From: Pseudomonadota bacterium
GTDB taxonomy: Bacteria; Pseudomonadota; Gammaproteobacteria; Burkholderiales; Methylophilaceae
Direction: 5' to 3'
Length of the DNA: 64,000 nt
Assembly: GCA_029556915.1 (NCBI GenBank)
Contig: JAKQIT010000142.1
Span: forward strand, 87,439 to 151,438
Positions 1-8,999 of the stretch are shown here, piece by piece. The position numbers and the translations under genes are program-made. The notes below the pieces were generated by a model, which had not been told where the DNA came from, searched no databases, and saw nothing but the letters and a program-made list of their open reading frames with translations. The stretch's first letter is position 1, and each line of letters starts with the position of its first letter.

Positions 1-198
1 CTTGCTATGATTATCATGCGCGTCGCGCACCTCTTGCAAAAAAACCACATCCGCATGTAACTGCTGCAATAACTCGCGCTGATGATGCAAAGAAAATTGT
101 GCATTAAAATGGGTAGTGCCTTTATGGATATTAAAGGTGGCAATATGTAAGGTATTGTGCAAATCAAAGTCACTTAAAAAGTGTAGATTGTTTATCAT
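1..198 (-). CDS. Endonuclease/exonuclease/phosphatase family protein, N-terminal fragment (3' end outside window)
   Basis: Reading the minus strand from an ATG at 196-198 gives 66 residues with no stop before the left edge. The sequence contains ATFNIHKG, then HHQRELLQQLHADVVFLQEVRD, cited here only as the N-terminal signature of metal-dependent EEP hydrolases: an early Asn in a TFNIHKG-type motif and the catalytic Glu in FLQEV. There is no signal peptide. It is divergent from the deacetylase at 276, with 77 bp between the two starts. The substrate cannot be told from this fragment; relatives include DNase-like and phospholipid-linked enzymes. The family call is reasonably safe and the start is the only ATG that keeps the first motif. 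Confidence 0.75.
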   Translation of the reverse strand, partial: MINNLHFLSDFDLHNTLHIATFNIHKGTTHFNAQFSLHHQRELLQQLHADVVFLQEVRDAHDNHSK

Positions 199-275
199 AC
201 AACAAAAGCACATGAGACGATTTATTGCTAAAAAATTCAGGCTAATTTGCTTTTTGGCGAATACAATGTGTTTGT

Positions 276-1298
276 ATGAATAGACGTGAACTTTTATTAG
301 GCAGTGCGGCGTTTGCAGGTGCAATGCTATTTGGGCGCGCGCAGGCAGCGCAAGCTAAACCCTCGCAAGCAGCTTATATTTCACACGCTCATTGCTTAAA
401 GCACAATATGGGCGCGCAACACCCAGAGCAACCCGCCCGTTTACTGGCGATTGAAAGTGCCCTAGAAAACGCTGGCTTACTCAACCAAATGCAACGTTTT
501 GATGCGCCAAAAGCCTCAAAAATGCAATTAGCGCGCGTGCACACACCAACTTATATTGACCATATTTTTAAGGTTTCCCCCAAAATGGGTCTCAATGATA
601 GCTTAGTACTGCTAGATGCCGACACCGCCATGAACCCCGATAGTTTAGAAGCTACCTTGCGTGCTTCTGGCGCGGCGGTGTTAGCGGTTGATTTAGTGAT
701 GCAAAATAAGTCCAAACAAGTGTTTTGCAACACGCGCCCACCCGGCCACCACGCGGGGCGCGCCAATGCCGCCGGCTTTTGCATTTTTAACAACGTGGCC
801 GTGGCTACCGCCCACGCTATGGCGCACTATGGTGTGCAACGTGTAGCAATCATTGATTTTGACGTGCACCACGGCGACGGCACAGAAGATATTTTTCATG
901 ATGACGCGCGCGTGATGTTGTGCTCCAGTTTTCGCCACCCCTATTACCCGCACAAAGGCGCAGATAGCGGCAACGAGCACATGCTAAATGCGCCATTAGC
1001 TGCTGGCAGTGATGGCAATGCACTACGTGAGGTTTTTAATCAACAATGGCTACCTGCACTTACCAAATTTAAGCCACAACTCATTATATTTTCCGCAGGT
1101 TTTGACGCGCACGCAGAAGACAAAATGGGCGGCCTAACGTGGCTGGATGAAGATTACGCGTGGATTACCCAGCAAGTAAAAATGATTGCTAACCAATTTT
1201 CACAAGGCCGCATGGTTTCGGTGCTTGAAGGCGGCTACGCGCTGGATGCACTCGGGCGTAGCGCAGTGGCGCATGTTAAAGCGATGATAGACATATGA
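276..1298 (+). CDS. Histone deacetylase family hydrolase with Tat-type signal
   Basis: A 340-aa zinc-dependent amidohydrolase of the acetoin-utilisation/histone-deacetylase fold. The catalytic His pair is at 158-159 (PPGHHA). The zinc ligands are D196 and H198 (DFDVHHGDG) and D277 (AGFDAH). The N-terminus MNRRELLLGS followed by a small-residue hydrophobic stretch and AQA is a twin-arginine-like signal, so the enzyme is probably exported folded; most bacterial members are cytoplasmic. Its stop overlaps the start of the next gene by 4 nt (ATGA), which suggests translational coupling. The substrate, perhaps an acetylated polyamine or amine, is unknown. Family assignment is firm, export is inferred. 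Confidence 0.9.
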   Translation: MNRRELLLGSAAFAGAMLFGRAQAAQAKPSQAAYISHAHCLKHNMGAQHPEQPARLLAIESALENAGLLNQMQRFDAPKASKMQLARVHTPTYIDHIFKVSPKMGLNDSLVLLDADTAMNPDSLEATLRASGAAVLAVDLVMQNKSKQVFCNTRPPGHHAGRANAAGFCIFNNVAVATAHAMAHYGVQRVAIIDFDVHHGDGTEDIFHDDARVMLCSSFRHPYYPHKGADSGNEHMLNAPLAAGSDGNALREVFNQQWLPALTKFKPQLIIFSAGFDAHAEDKMGGLTWLDEDYAWITQQVKMIANQFSQGRMVSVLEGGYALDALGRSAVAHVKAMIDI

Positions 1299-2149
1299 CC
1301 AAAGCCCTTATCGTCGGCTGTGGCGATTTAGGCCAAGCCATCGCCACCCAACTCGCTTCGCTCGGCTTCAACACCTTTGGTGTGCGCCGCCAAGCTTCAA
1401 GCCTTGCTGGTGTGCACATGCTGCAAGCCGATGTAACACTGCCAGCAAGCCTTACCCAACTCACTGATATTCAACCAGAAATTCTTATTTATTGCGTAGC
1501 GGCGAACGGCCAAACCGATGCGCAATATCAAGCGCATTATGTGGAGGGTTTACGCAATGTGTTAGCCACGCAAGCAGATAACGCGCAGCTGAAGCATGTG
1601 TTTTTTGTTTCCAGCACGCGCGTGTATGGGCAGGTGACAGATGAGTTATTGGATGATGCCCTTATAAATGAAACCGTGCCTGCAGTGGCGGCGGATTTTG
1701 GTGGCGAGCGTTTGTTAGAGGCTGAGCGATTATTAGAAAATTTACCTTGCGCACATACAGCGCTGCGCTTATCGGGCATTTATGGCGCTGGGCGTTTGCG
1801 CATGATTAATCTAGCTAAAAACCCCACCACTTGGCCTGTGCAAAATAGCTGGACTAACCGTATTCACCGCGATGATGCAGCGAGTTTTATGGTGCATTTA
1901 GTGCAACAAGTCGCCAACAATGTTGCGCTTTTGCCCTGCTATATCGTCACCGATAGCGCCCCTGTGAGCCAATATGAAGTGCTGCAATGGTTAGCTGCGC
2001 AGCAAAAAGTAGCATTTGAAACAAAAATGCCGCCCATACAAGGAGGCAAACGCTTAAGCAACCAAGCCATGTTAGCCAGTGGATTTCAATTAAAATACCC
2101 AGATTATCGCGCTGGCTATGCGGCTTTGTTAGCGGCTGAGTCTGCTTAG
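1295..2149 (+). CDS. NAD(P)-dependent epimerase/dehydratase-like SDR (YeeZ type)
   Basis: A 284-aa extended short-chain dehydrogenase/reductase-like protein. The N-terminal dinucleotide-binding loop is GCGDLG (residues 8-13), followed by a Rossmann fold. The central FVSSTRVYGQ matches the Ser and Tyr region of NAD-dependent epimerases, although the Tyr is not in a canonical YxxxK. RIHRDDAA corresponds to the conserved RIHxxD segment of the YeeZ-like subgroup. The start overlaps the preceding deacetylase stop by 4 nt. The substrate is unknown; members act on nucleotide sugars or have lost activity. The stop codon abuts the MITE-like repeat at 2149. Confidence 0.82.
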   Translation: MTKALIVGCGDLGQAIATQLASLGFNTFGVRRQASSLAGVHMLQADVTLPASLTQLTDIQPEILIYCVAANGQTDAQYQAHYVEGLRNVLATQADNAQLKHVFFVSSTRVYGQVTDELLDDALINETVPAVAADFGGERLLEAERLLENLPCAHTALRLSGIYGAGRLRMINLAKNPTTWPVQNSWTNRIHRDDAASFMVHLVQQVANNVALLPCYIVTDSAPVSQYEVLQWLAAQQKVAFETKMPPIQGGKRLSNQAMLASGFQLKYPDYRAGYAALLAAESA

Positions 2150-2290
2150 GAAACGCGGAATAAGTCGGCGAACGGGATGAGGTGCAAGGCGCACGGAGCA
2201 CAAAACATGAGACATATCAATGAGATAGACGAGTTGGTGAGCACCGCGCAACGAAGCTATTCGCCCGTACAGACACTTATTCCGTGTTCC
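2149..2290. repeat. MITE-like element with imperfect terminal inverted repeats
   Basis: A stretch of about 142 bp bounded by near-matching inverted ends. The left end reads GGAAACGCGGAATAAGT (2149-2165). The right end ACTTATTCCGTGTTCC (2275-2290) is its reverse complement apart from a few positions. The interior has higher GC than its surroundings and carries no credible ORF. The left end overlaps the last base of the SDR gene. No second copy is present in this window, so mobility is inferred from its structure alone. Confidence 0.55.
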
Positions 2291-2295
2291 CTTAA

Positions 2296-2922
2296 TTATT
2301 TTAACCCTTCTAGCTTGCCTACTAGGTCTGCATCTTTAATGGCAGACTTCAATGCATCCATATCGGCGCCTCTTGCGCTCACAGTTAGCATAAAGCGATT
2401 CGCCACCACCAAGGTCACTTCGTTAAAAATATTATTTGCATCGGTTTTATCTTGCTTTTCAGAGCCTTTGTTATCGCCCACAGAATAAGGCTTGGTGTAG
2501 CCGGTTTGCGTTTCACTTTCAGTGCCCATCATAATGCCCAGTTGCGATAAGCCAAAAATCGCTGAACCCGATTCGCCCGCACCATCATAGACTTGCAGCT
2601 CATAATGAATCGCGTCTTTTTCATACTTAGCATTAGCCGTGAGTATGCCCATCGCGTTGGTGATTTCAAAACTTGATCTTGCAATGCCGGCAATGCTGTC
2701 TGGCAATATAGATTTAAGCTGGTCGTTAGTGACTGGAGTTAATTTTTTGAGTTCTTCAGTGTTTTTTTGCGTATCTTTAGAGACATCAGCCAAATCATTT
2801 AGCTTGCCAACCGCACTAATCGCATCTCCAATGGATGGCTCATCGGTTTTTGCTTCTTCTTTTTTTCCACAAGCACCCAACGCTAACAATAACGCTAAGC
2901 TCAACACCAGTTTTTTTGACAT
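2296..2922 (-). CDS. Predicted lipoprotein of unknown function
   Basis: A protein of about 208 aa that begins MSKKLVLSLALLLALGACGK: a short basic start, a hydrophobic core and a lipobox LGAC with the Cys at residue 18. Lys and Glu dominate the linker after it. The ATG at 2922 is preferred over the in-frame GTG two codons upstream, because AGGAAGG lies about 8 nt before the ATG and would abut the GTG. The mature part has a helical linker (about 25-65) and then a beta-rich region with a conserved-looking ALYELQVYDG-like core. No catalytic motif is seen. It is probably an inner- or outer-membrane-anchored periplasmic protein. I do not recognise the family. Confidence 0.8.
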   Translation of the reverse strand: MSKKLVLSLALLLALGACGKKEEAKTDEPSIGDAISAVGKLNDLADVSKDTQKNTEELKKLTPVTNDQLKSILPDSIAGIARSSFEITNAMGILTANAKYEKDAIHYELQVYDGAGESGSAIFGLSQLGIMMGTESETQTGYTKPYSVGDNKGSEKQDKTDANNIFNEVTLVVANRFMLTVSARGADMDALKSAIKDADLVGKLEGLK

Positions 2923-3030
2923 AAACACCTTCCTCTTAAAGTTAAAATCTAATTAAATTCTTATCAATTGATGGCAACATTGTCGGCTTGCCCGGCCTAT
3001 TTTTCAACCTATTTTTTAGCTTAAATGAAC

Positions 3031-3101
3031 ACAACATCATTTCACCACCTCGGCAAGCCTTATTCTATGCGGCTTACAGAGGCATAAAAATCTCTCGGGG
3101 T
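3031..3101 (+). repeat. Dispersed hairpin repeat, copy 1
   Basis: Stem arms CCTCGGCAAGCC (3048-3059) and GGCTTACAGAGG (3071-3082) enclose the 11-nt loop TTATTCTATGC. The left flank ends in ACATCATTTCACCA. The right flank reads ATAAAAATCTCTCGGGG. I call this flank order the plus orientation. It lies between two minus-strand genes, in the 228-bp gap from 2923 to 3150, where no gene is seen. Confidence 0.85.
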
Positions 3102-3150
3102 AAAATAAGCCTATTTTCATCAACAATTCAGGGCTTATTTGTAGAGTTTT

Positions 3151-3855
3151 TTAAACCAGCCCTTTTACCCATTGCCCGTACACTTGACTGGCCACTTTAT
3201 TAAGAAAAAAGCAGTGTAAAGGCAACGTTTCTTGCATCACATCTGCCTGCTGTACGCCGGGGCTACTTGCAGAGGCTTGCAACTCATCTTGGCCTAAATC
3301 ACACCACATTTTCACCATATCGGCGGTGACTTCAACATGGGTTTGAAACCCTAAATGCTTGCCAACTGAAAACGCTTGGTTTTGGCAATGTTGGCTGGCT
3401 AACACATGCGTAGCGCCAGCTGGTAAGCTAAACGTTTCGCCGTGCCAATGAAAGGCGTTAAAAATTTCTATTTCACCAAACCATTGTTTTGCTGCCGGGT
3501 TGTCTGACACTTTCACTTCACCCCAACCAATTTCTTTCACCGCATTTTGTGTAATGGTGCCGCCTAGCGCTTTGCTCATGAGTTGACCTCCCAAACAATG
3601 CCCTAACACAGGAATGTCTCGTTTTATCGCTTCACGAATTAAATCCAGCACCACATTAATCCACGGTAAATCATCATTTACACTCATCGGGCCGCCCATC
3701 AGCACCACGCCGCTATAGCCTGCTATAGAAGCTGGCAAGGTTTCAAGCTCAAAGGTATTCACAACCTGCCAAGGGATATTTTGCTGCGTTAAAAAATCCC
3801 CTAAAAAGCCAGGGCCTTCATGCGCTACATGCTTAAAAATAATGACTGGTTTCAT
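3151..3855 (-). CDS. Class I glutamine amidotransferase-like protein (GMP synthase-like GATase)
   Basis: A 234-aa stand-alone GATase-1 domain. The nucleophile elbow is GHCLGGQ with Cys87. The oxyanion-loop-like segment is VLMGGPMSV. The remaining triad residues fit H173 and E175 in QTHVE. It resembles the stand-alone GMP-synthase-GATase-like proteins (YfeJ type), whose partner or substrate is often unknown; it is too short to be full GuaA and no synthetase domain is nearby. It is 32 nt downstream of rluE on the same strand, so the two are probably co-transcribed. Confidence 0.85.
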   Translation of the reverse strand: MKPVIIFKHVAHEGPGFLGDFLTQQNIPWQVVNTFELETLPASIAGYSGVVLMGGPMSVNDDLPWINVVLDLIREAIKRDIPVLGHCLGGQLMSKALGGTITQNAVKEIGWGEVKVSDNPAAKQWFGEIEIFNAFHWHGETFSLPAGATHVLASQHCQNQAFSVGKHLGFQTHVEVTADMVKMWCDLGQDELQASASSPGVQQADVMQETLPLHCFFLNKVASQVYGQWVKGLV

Positions 3856-3887
3856 ATTATATTTTTAGGGTGCGTAATTGAAAAAAT

Positions 3888-4436
3888 TTATATTTGACGC
3901 CACTCTCCCACGCTTAAATTATCTAGCGTGTAATGGCCAATCGCATAGCGAATTAAGCGCAAAGTGGGAAAACCAATTTTCGCGGTCATACGGCGCACTT
4001 GGCGGTTTTTACCCTCACTAATTTTAATCTCAAGCCATGTGGTCGGAATCGCTTTGCGCTCACGGATAGGTGGCACACGCGGCCACAAGTTGGCTGGCGC
4101 ATCCATTAAGCGTACTTGCGCTGGGCGCGTTGTAAAATCGCCCAAATCAACCCCTTTACGCAAAGGTGCTAAATCCACATCTGTTGGCGCACCTTCAACC
4201 TGCACCCAATAAGTTTTCAATTCTTTGTATTTTGGATCACTTAAACGGTGTTGCAAGGCGCCATCATCGGTTAGAATAAGCAATCCCTCGCTATCGGTGT
4301 CTAATCGCCCTGCGGCGTACACATTGGGGATAGCAATAAAGTCTATTAACGTGGCGTGCCCGAGTTTTCCATTTGGAAGGCTATGTGGACTGAACTGGCA
4401 CACGACGTTAAAAGGTTTATTAAACAAAACAATCAT
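3888..4436 (-). CDS. rluE: 23S rRNA pseudouridine synthase RluE-type
   Basis: A 182-aa RsuA-family pseudouridine synthase without an S4 domain, as expected for RluE, which modifies one uridine in 23S rRNA (U2457 in E. coli). The catalytic motif is [14 protein letters not shown] with the nucleophile D46. The later GKNRQVRRM and [12 protein letters not shown] motifs are typical of the family. The start ATG lies only 30 nt from the divergent icd start, so any promoters must extend into the coding sequences. It is upstream of the amidotransferase gene at 3151. Confidence 0.9.
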   Translation of the reverse strand: MIVLFNKPFNVVCQFSPHSLPNGKLGHATLIDFIAIPNVYAAGRLDTDSEGLLILTDDGALQHRLSDPKYKELKTYWVQVEGAPTDVDLAPLRKGVDLGDFTTRPAQVRLMDAPANLWPRVPPIRERKAIPTTWLEIKISEGKNRQVRRMTAKIGFPTLRLIRYAIGHYTLDNLSVGEWRQI

Positions 4437-4466
4437 TTGAATTAAATTAGCATAAGGAAAATAGGC

Positions 4467-5720
4467 ATGGCTTCTAAAATCACCGTACCAAGCACTGGCA
4501 CTAAAATCACCGTCAATAAAGATAACACGTTAAATGTGCCGAATAACCCCATTATCCCATTTATTGAGGGCGATGGTATAGGCATCGATATTACCCCGCC
4601 GATGATTAAAGTGGTAGATGCTGCAGTGAATAAAGCTTACAACGGCACACGTAAAATTTCTTGGATGGAAGTATTTGCGGGCGAAAAATCTACCAAAGTT
4701 TACGATGCGAATACTTGGCTTTCAGATGAAACCATGAAAGCGCTCAAAGAATATGTGATTTCAATTAAAGGCCCTCTCACAACCCCTGTTGGCGGCGGCA
4801 TTCGTTCTCTTAATGTCACGTTACGCCAAGAATTGGATTTGTATGTTTGTTTACGTCCTATTCAATATTTTCAAGGTGTGCCCAGCCCCGTCAAACACCC
4901 AGAAAAAACCGACATGGTGATTTTTAGAGAAAACACGGAAGACATTTACGCAGGCATTGAGTGGGCGGCAGAAAGCGATGAAGCTAAAAAAGTCATCGCT
5001 TTTTTAAGTGATATGGGCGTGCGTAAAAAAATTCGTTTTCCAGAATCATCCGCCATTGGCATCAAGCCAGTTTCAATGGATGGCAGCAAACGCTTAATTC
5101 GCAAAGCCATTCAATATGCCATTGATAACAATCGTAAATCAGTCACTATTACCCACAAAGGTAACATTATGAAATACACTGAAGGTGGCTTTAGGGACTG
5201 GGGTTATGAACTTGCCAAAGAAGAGTTTGGTGCGGTAGAAATAGATGGCGGCCCATGGCTGGAAATTAGAAATAAAGCCCTACCGAATGGCATTGTCATT
5301 AAAGACTGTATCGCCGACGCATTCTTACAAGAAATCTTGTTGCACCCTAGTGATTATGATGTGGTTGCGGCGCTCAATTTAAATGGCGATTACATGAGCG
5401 ATGCGCTGGCCGCACAAGTAGGCGGCATTGGTATTGCGCCAGGCGCCAATTTAAGCGACACCGTTGCCATGTTTGAAGCAACGCACGGTACCGCGCCAAA
5501 AATTGCTGGCAAAGATTTAGCCAACCCTAGTTCAATTATTCTATCAGCGGAAATGATGTTGCGTCACATGGGCTGGACTGAAGCTGCCGATTTAGTACTA
5601 AAAGGTGTAGCAAAAGCGATTATCAGCAAACGTGTGACTGGTGATTTCTCAAGTCAAATGGAAGGTGCAACCCAAGTAGGCACTGCCCAATTTGGTGAAG
5701 AAATTATCGCTAACATGTAA
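4467..5720 (+). CDS. icd: Isocitrate dehydrogenase, monocyclic homodimeric type
   Basis: A 417-aa enzyme of the E. coli Icd family that oxidatively decarboxylates isocitrate to 2-oxoglutarate. The substrate loop [10 protein letters not shown] holds S114, the counterpart of the phosphorylatable E. coli Ser113. [12 protein letters not shown] and [13 protein letters not shown] are also conserved. The cofactor site is unusual. At the E. coli positions 344, 345, 351, 391 and 395 (K, Y, V, Y, R in the NADP enzyme) I read K, I, A, G and S. Four of five differ from the NADP set and three match NAD-type enzymes, so NAD use or mixed specificity is likely. The RBS GGAAAA is present. The gene stands alone and is divergent from rluE. 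Confidence 0.95.
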   Translation: MASKITVPSTGTKITVNKDNTLNVPNNPIIPFIEGDGIGIDITPPMIKVVDAAVNKAYNGTRKISWMEVFAGEKSTKVYDANTWLSDETMKALKEYVISIKGPLTTPVGGGIRSLNVTLRQELDLYVCLRPIQYFQGVPSPVKHPEKTDMVIFRENTEDIYAGIEWAAESDEAKKVIAFLSDMGVRKKIRFPESSAIGIKPVSMDGSKRLIRKAIQYAIDNNRKSVTITHKGNIMKYTEGGFRDWGYELAKEEFGAVEIDGGPWLEIRNKALPNGIVIKDCIADAFLQEILLHPSDYDVVAALNLNGDYMSDALAAQVGGIGIAPGANLSDTVAMFEATHGTAPKIAGKDLANPSSIILSAEMMLRHMGWTEAADLVLKGVAKAIISKRVTGDFSSQMEGATQVGTAQFGEEIIANM

Positions 5721-5769
5721 ATTTACTCAGCATGTCAAAAATAACGCCATAAACCCTGCTTTTATTAAA

Positions 5770-5824
5770 CGTGCAAAGCTTGTAGATAAACACTACTATT
5801 TAACAAAAACATAAGCTTTGCACG
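5770..5824. repeat. Perfect 12-bp inverted repeat with 31-nt loop downstream of icd
   Basis: CGTGCAAAGCTT (5770-5781) pairs exactly with AAGCTTTGCACG (5813-5824). The spacer is AT-rich. It lies 50 nt after the icd stop and 145 nt before pilB. No T-run follows on the plus strand, so it is not a standard terminator; it could be an mRNA-end stabiliser or a protein-binding site. The rest of the 250-bp gap shows only AT-rich sequence. Confidence 0.6.
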
Positions 5825-5969
5825 CTTAATGTCTGATTTATACCACTTTTTTTCTTTTTTAAATGCATAAATGCTTTACAAAAAAATGTCTTAAGGGCAT
5901 CATTAGCAGGTAGTACTGTGATTTTTTTAAGTTTTAGGAATAATCTTTCACGCATTCAATGGTTTTTAA

Positions 5970-7688
5970 ATGTCATCAGTAGCAACAGCACAAAAATTAT
6001 GCGGCCTTGCACGCACTTTAATTCAGGAAAAAGCGCTTTCTGAAGAAGAGGCTATGGCGCTACAAGCTAAGGCGGCGACCGCCAATGTGCCATTTATCAC
6101 GCAGTTAATTGCCAGCAAAAAACTCAGCGCCATGGCGATTGCAGAGACTTCCGCCAAAGCATTTGGTTTTCCTTACTTCAATTTAGACAGTTTTAATACC
6201 GACTACCTACCTAGTAAAAAAATTGATTTGCAGTTGATGCGCGACAACCGTGTTTTAGCATTGCAGGTACGAAATAATGTACTGTTTGTGGCGATTTCAG
6301 ACCCAACTAATTTACACGCACTAGACAGCGTGCAGTTTCAAATGGGGATGGCCCTTTCCCCCATCATTGTAGAAGACGACAAACTCGGTCGCTGGATTGA
6401 CAAAGTTATTGAAGCAAGCGACTCAAAACTAAGCTCTCTGAACTCGGGCGATGAGTACGACTTGGGTGAAGATAGCCACGAAGAGCCAGAAGTCGATTTG
6501 CAATCACAAGAAGTTGATGACGCACCCGTTGTTAAGTTTTTAAATAAAATGCTATTAGATGCGATTAACATGGGTGCATCAGACTTGCACTTTGAGCCTT
6601 ATGAAAAATTTTATCGTGTACGCTACCGTGTGGATGGTATTCTGCGCGAAATCACCCAACCGCCTCTTTCAATCAAGGAAAAGCTGGCTTCACGCATTAA
6701 AGTCATTTCGAGCTTAGATATTGCTGAGAAACGCATTCCGCAAGATGGTCGCATGAAGTTAGTTGTTTCTAAATCTCGCACCATCGATTTTCGCGTCAGC
6801 ACTTTGCCACTCATCAATGGCGAGAAAATTGTGATGCGTATTTTAGACCCGAGCAGTGCTACGCTTGGCATTGAGGCATTGGGCTATGAACCCATTCAAA
6901 AAGAGCGCCTATTAAACGCAGTAAGCCGGCCATATGGATTGGTACTGGTTACAGGGCCAACGGGGTCGGGCAAAACTGTTTCGCTCTATACTTGCTTAAA
7001 TATTTTGAATAACCCTGGCGTGAATATATCAACCGCAGAAGATCCTTGCGAAATTCCACTTGCGGGAATCAATCAGGTTAATGTTAATGATAAGCAGGGT
7101 CTTACTTTTGCTGCCGCATTAAAGTCGTTTCTAAGGCAAGACCCTGACATCATTATGATTGGTGAGATTCGCGATTTAGAAACTGCTGACATGGCAATTA
7201 AGGCTGCTTCGACTGGTCACATGGTGCTTTCAACGTTGCATACTAATGATGCACCTTCCACCCTCACGCGTTTATTAAATATGGGTGTAGCGCCTTTTAA
7301 CATCGCCTCAGCAGTATCACTCATTACTGCACAACGCTTAGCTAGACGCCTATGTAAAAGCTGTAAAGTTCCTATTGATGTACCACAACAAGCCTTGTTA
7401 GATGTAGGTTTTATAGAAGAAGATTTTAAAGAAAGTTTTCAGATTTACGGCCCCAAAGAAGGCGGTTGCGAGATGTGTAATGATGGCTATAAGGGTCGTG
7501 TTGGTATTTATCAGGTCATGCCCATTACCGATGAAATGAGTCGTTTGATTATGTCTAATTGCAATGCACATGATATCGCCGACCAAGCTAAGCGTGATGG
7601 AGTGAATGATTTAAGACGTTCTGGCATATTAAAGGTGATGCAGGGTTTAACTTCTGTCGCAGAAGTCGAAGCTTGCACAAACGAATAA
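5970..7688 (+). CDS. pilB: Type IV pilus assembly ATPase PilB
   Basis: A 572-aa GspE/PilB ATPase that powers pilus extension at the inner-membrane base. The N-terminal MshEN-like domain spans about 1-150. An acidic linker (160-185) precedes the ATPase core. Walker A is GPTGSGKT at 329-336. The Asp box and Walker B region holds DIIMIGEIRD, and the His box is STLHTNDAPSTL. A zinc-binding tetracysteine follows (CKSC near 458 and CEMC about 33 residues later). The pilC gene follows after 70 nt. pilD, normally next in this cluster, is not present here; the next gene after pilC is kup. Confidence 0.95.
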   Translation: MSSVATAQKLCGLARTLIQEKALSEEEAMALQAKAATANVPFITQLIASKKLSAMAIAETSAKAFGFPYFNLDSFNTDYLPSKKIDLQLMRDNRVLALQVRNNVLFVAISDPTNLHALDSVQFQMGMALSPIIVEDDKLGRWIDKVIEASDSKLSSLNSGDEYDLGEDSHEEPEVDLQSQEVDDAPVVKFLNKMLLDAINMGASDLHFEPYEKFYRVRYRVDGILREITQPPLSIKEKLASRIKVISSLDIAEKRIPQDGRMKLVVSKSRTIDFRVSTLPLINGEKIVMRILDPSSATLGIEALGYEPIQKERLLNAVSRPYGLVLVTGPTGSGKTVSLYTCLNILNNPGVNISTAEDPCEIPLAGINQVNVNDKQGLTFAAALKSFLRQDPDIIMIGEIRDLETADMAIKAASTGHMVLSTLHTNDAPSTLTRLLNMGVAPFNIASAVSLITAQRLARRLCKSCKVPIDVPQQALLDVGFIEEDFKESFQIYGPKEGGCEMCNDGYKGRVGIYQVMPITDEMSRLIMSNCNAHDIADQAKRDGVNDLRRSGILKVMQGLTSVAEVEACTNE

Positions 7689-7758
7689 AAATGCGTGTAT
7701 GCAAAAACTCGTTATTTTTAAATGCAATTTGCAGCAGAAATAAGCATAGGGGATTGAT

Positions 7759-8979
7759 ATGGCAGTAAATGCTAAGGCCACCAAAGAAGTTATTTACTCT
7801 TGGGAAGGCAAAGACAAAAAAGGTAAAGTTGTCAAAGGTGAAATGAAAGCATCTGGGGACTCCTTTGTGAGTGCCACTTTACGTCGCCAAGGAATTACTG
7901 TAACAAAAATCAAAAAGCAAAGTGCATTTAAAGGCAAAGGTACTGTAAGCGACAAAGATGTCACTCTTTTTACACGTCAACTAGCCACCATGATGAAGTC
8001 TGGAGTTCCTTTACTGCAATCATTTGACATTGTGGGTAAAGGTCATAGCAACCCAGCTGTTGGCAAACTATTATTAGACCTCAAAACTGACGTAGAAACT
8101 GGTAGTAGCTTAAGTGCCGCATTCCGCAAATATCCACTTTATTTTGACACCCTTTATTGCAACTTAGTGGGTGCGGGTGAGCAGGCAGGTATTTTAGATA
8201 CACTTCTGGACCGCCTTGCTACTTACAAAGAAAAAATTCAGGCAATTAAGTCAAAAATTAAATCTGCACTTTTTTACCCAGTGTCAATTATTGTCGTAGC
8301 ATTTATTATTGTCGCTGTTATTATGATTTACGTTATTCCTGCCTTTAAAGAGCTATTTTCTGGCTTCGGTGCCGACTTACCTGCGCCAACAATGATTGTC
8401 ATGAATATATCTGATTTTTTTGTAGAGTGGTGGTGGGCTATATTTGGCACTATTGGATTTGGTGTTTGGTTTTTCTTCTACACTTGGAAAAGATCAGAGA
8501 GTATGCAAGCTAGTATGGATAGGCTCTTGCTTAAGATTCCCATTTTTGGACCGCTCATTCGAAAAGCTACCATCGCACGCTGGACACGTACACTTGCTAC
8601 CATGTTCCAAGCGGGCGTGCCTTTAGTGGAAGCACTAGATTCTGTTGCTGGCGCTGCAGGTAACCGAGTCTATTATGATGCAACCAAGCGCATTCAAAGT
8701 GAAATTAGCACTGGCACAAGTTTAACTGTTGCCATGCAAAATGCCGATGTATTCCCTAGTATGGTATTACAAATGTCCGCCATTGGTGAAGAATCAGGTG
8801 CTCTAGATTCAATGTTAGGCAAAGTAGCAGACTTCTTTGAAGCTGAGGTTGACGATGCAGTAGAAGCGCTAGCTAGCTTAATGGAACCTGTCATTATGGT
8901 TGTATTAGGTACATTGATTGGTGGCCTTGTGGTAGCGATGTACTTACCAATATTCAAAATGGGTGCAGTCGTTTCATAA
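7759..8979 (+). CDS. pilC: Type IV pilus inner-membrane platform protein PilC
   Basis: A 406-aa protein with two tandem T2SSF domains. Each begins with an LxxxFxRxLATMxxxGVPL-like motif (FTRQLATMMKSGVPL near 74 and WTRTLATMFQAGVPL near 275). Transmembrane segments lie near 175-200, 215-240 and 375-400. PilC links PilB and PilT to the growing pilin. An RBS-like AGGGGA precedes the ATG. It ends just before a strong terminator hairpin at 9000-9050, consistent with a pilBC transcript. The length is typical for the family. Confidence 0.95.
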   Translation: MAVNAKATKEVIYSWEGKDKKGKVVKGEMKASGDSFVSATLRRQGITVTKIKKQSAFKGKGTVSDKDVTLFTRQLATMMKSGVPLLQSFDIVGKGHSNPAVGKLLLDLKTDVETGSSLSAAFRKYPLYFDTLYCNLVGAGEQAGILDTLLDRLATYKEKIQAIKSKIKSALFYPVSIIVVAFIIVAVIMIYVIPAFKELFSGFGADLPAPTMIVMNISDFFVEWWWAIFGTIGFGVWFFFYTWKRSESMQASMDRLLLKIPIFGPLIRKATIARWTRTLATMFQAGVPLVEALDSVAGAAGNRVYYDATKRIQSEISTGTSLTVAMQNADVFPSMVLQMSAIGEESGALDSMLGKVADFFEAEVDDAVEALASLMEPVIMVVLGTLIGGLVVAMYLPIFKMGAVVS

Positions 8980-8999
8980 CAGCCCACTTGACAAATAAA

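Noticed and set aside
3031-3101. Dispersed hairpins as classical Rho-independent terminators
   Set aside because: Except for the dapD copy they lack a T-run after the stem on either strand, and they lie in both orientations relative to genes.
5770-5824. Integron attC-like site
   Set aside because: No core site consensus, no integrase and only one copy.
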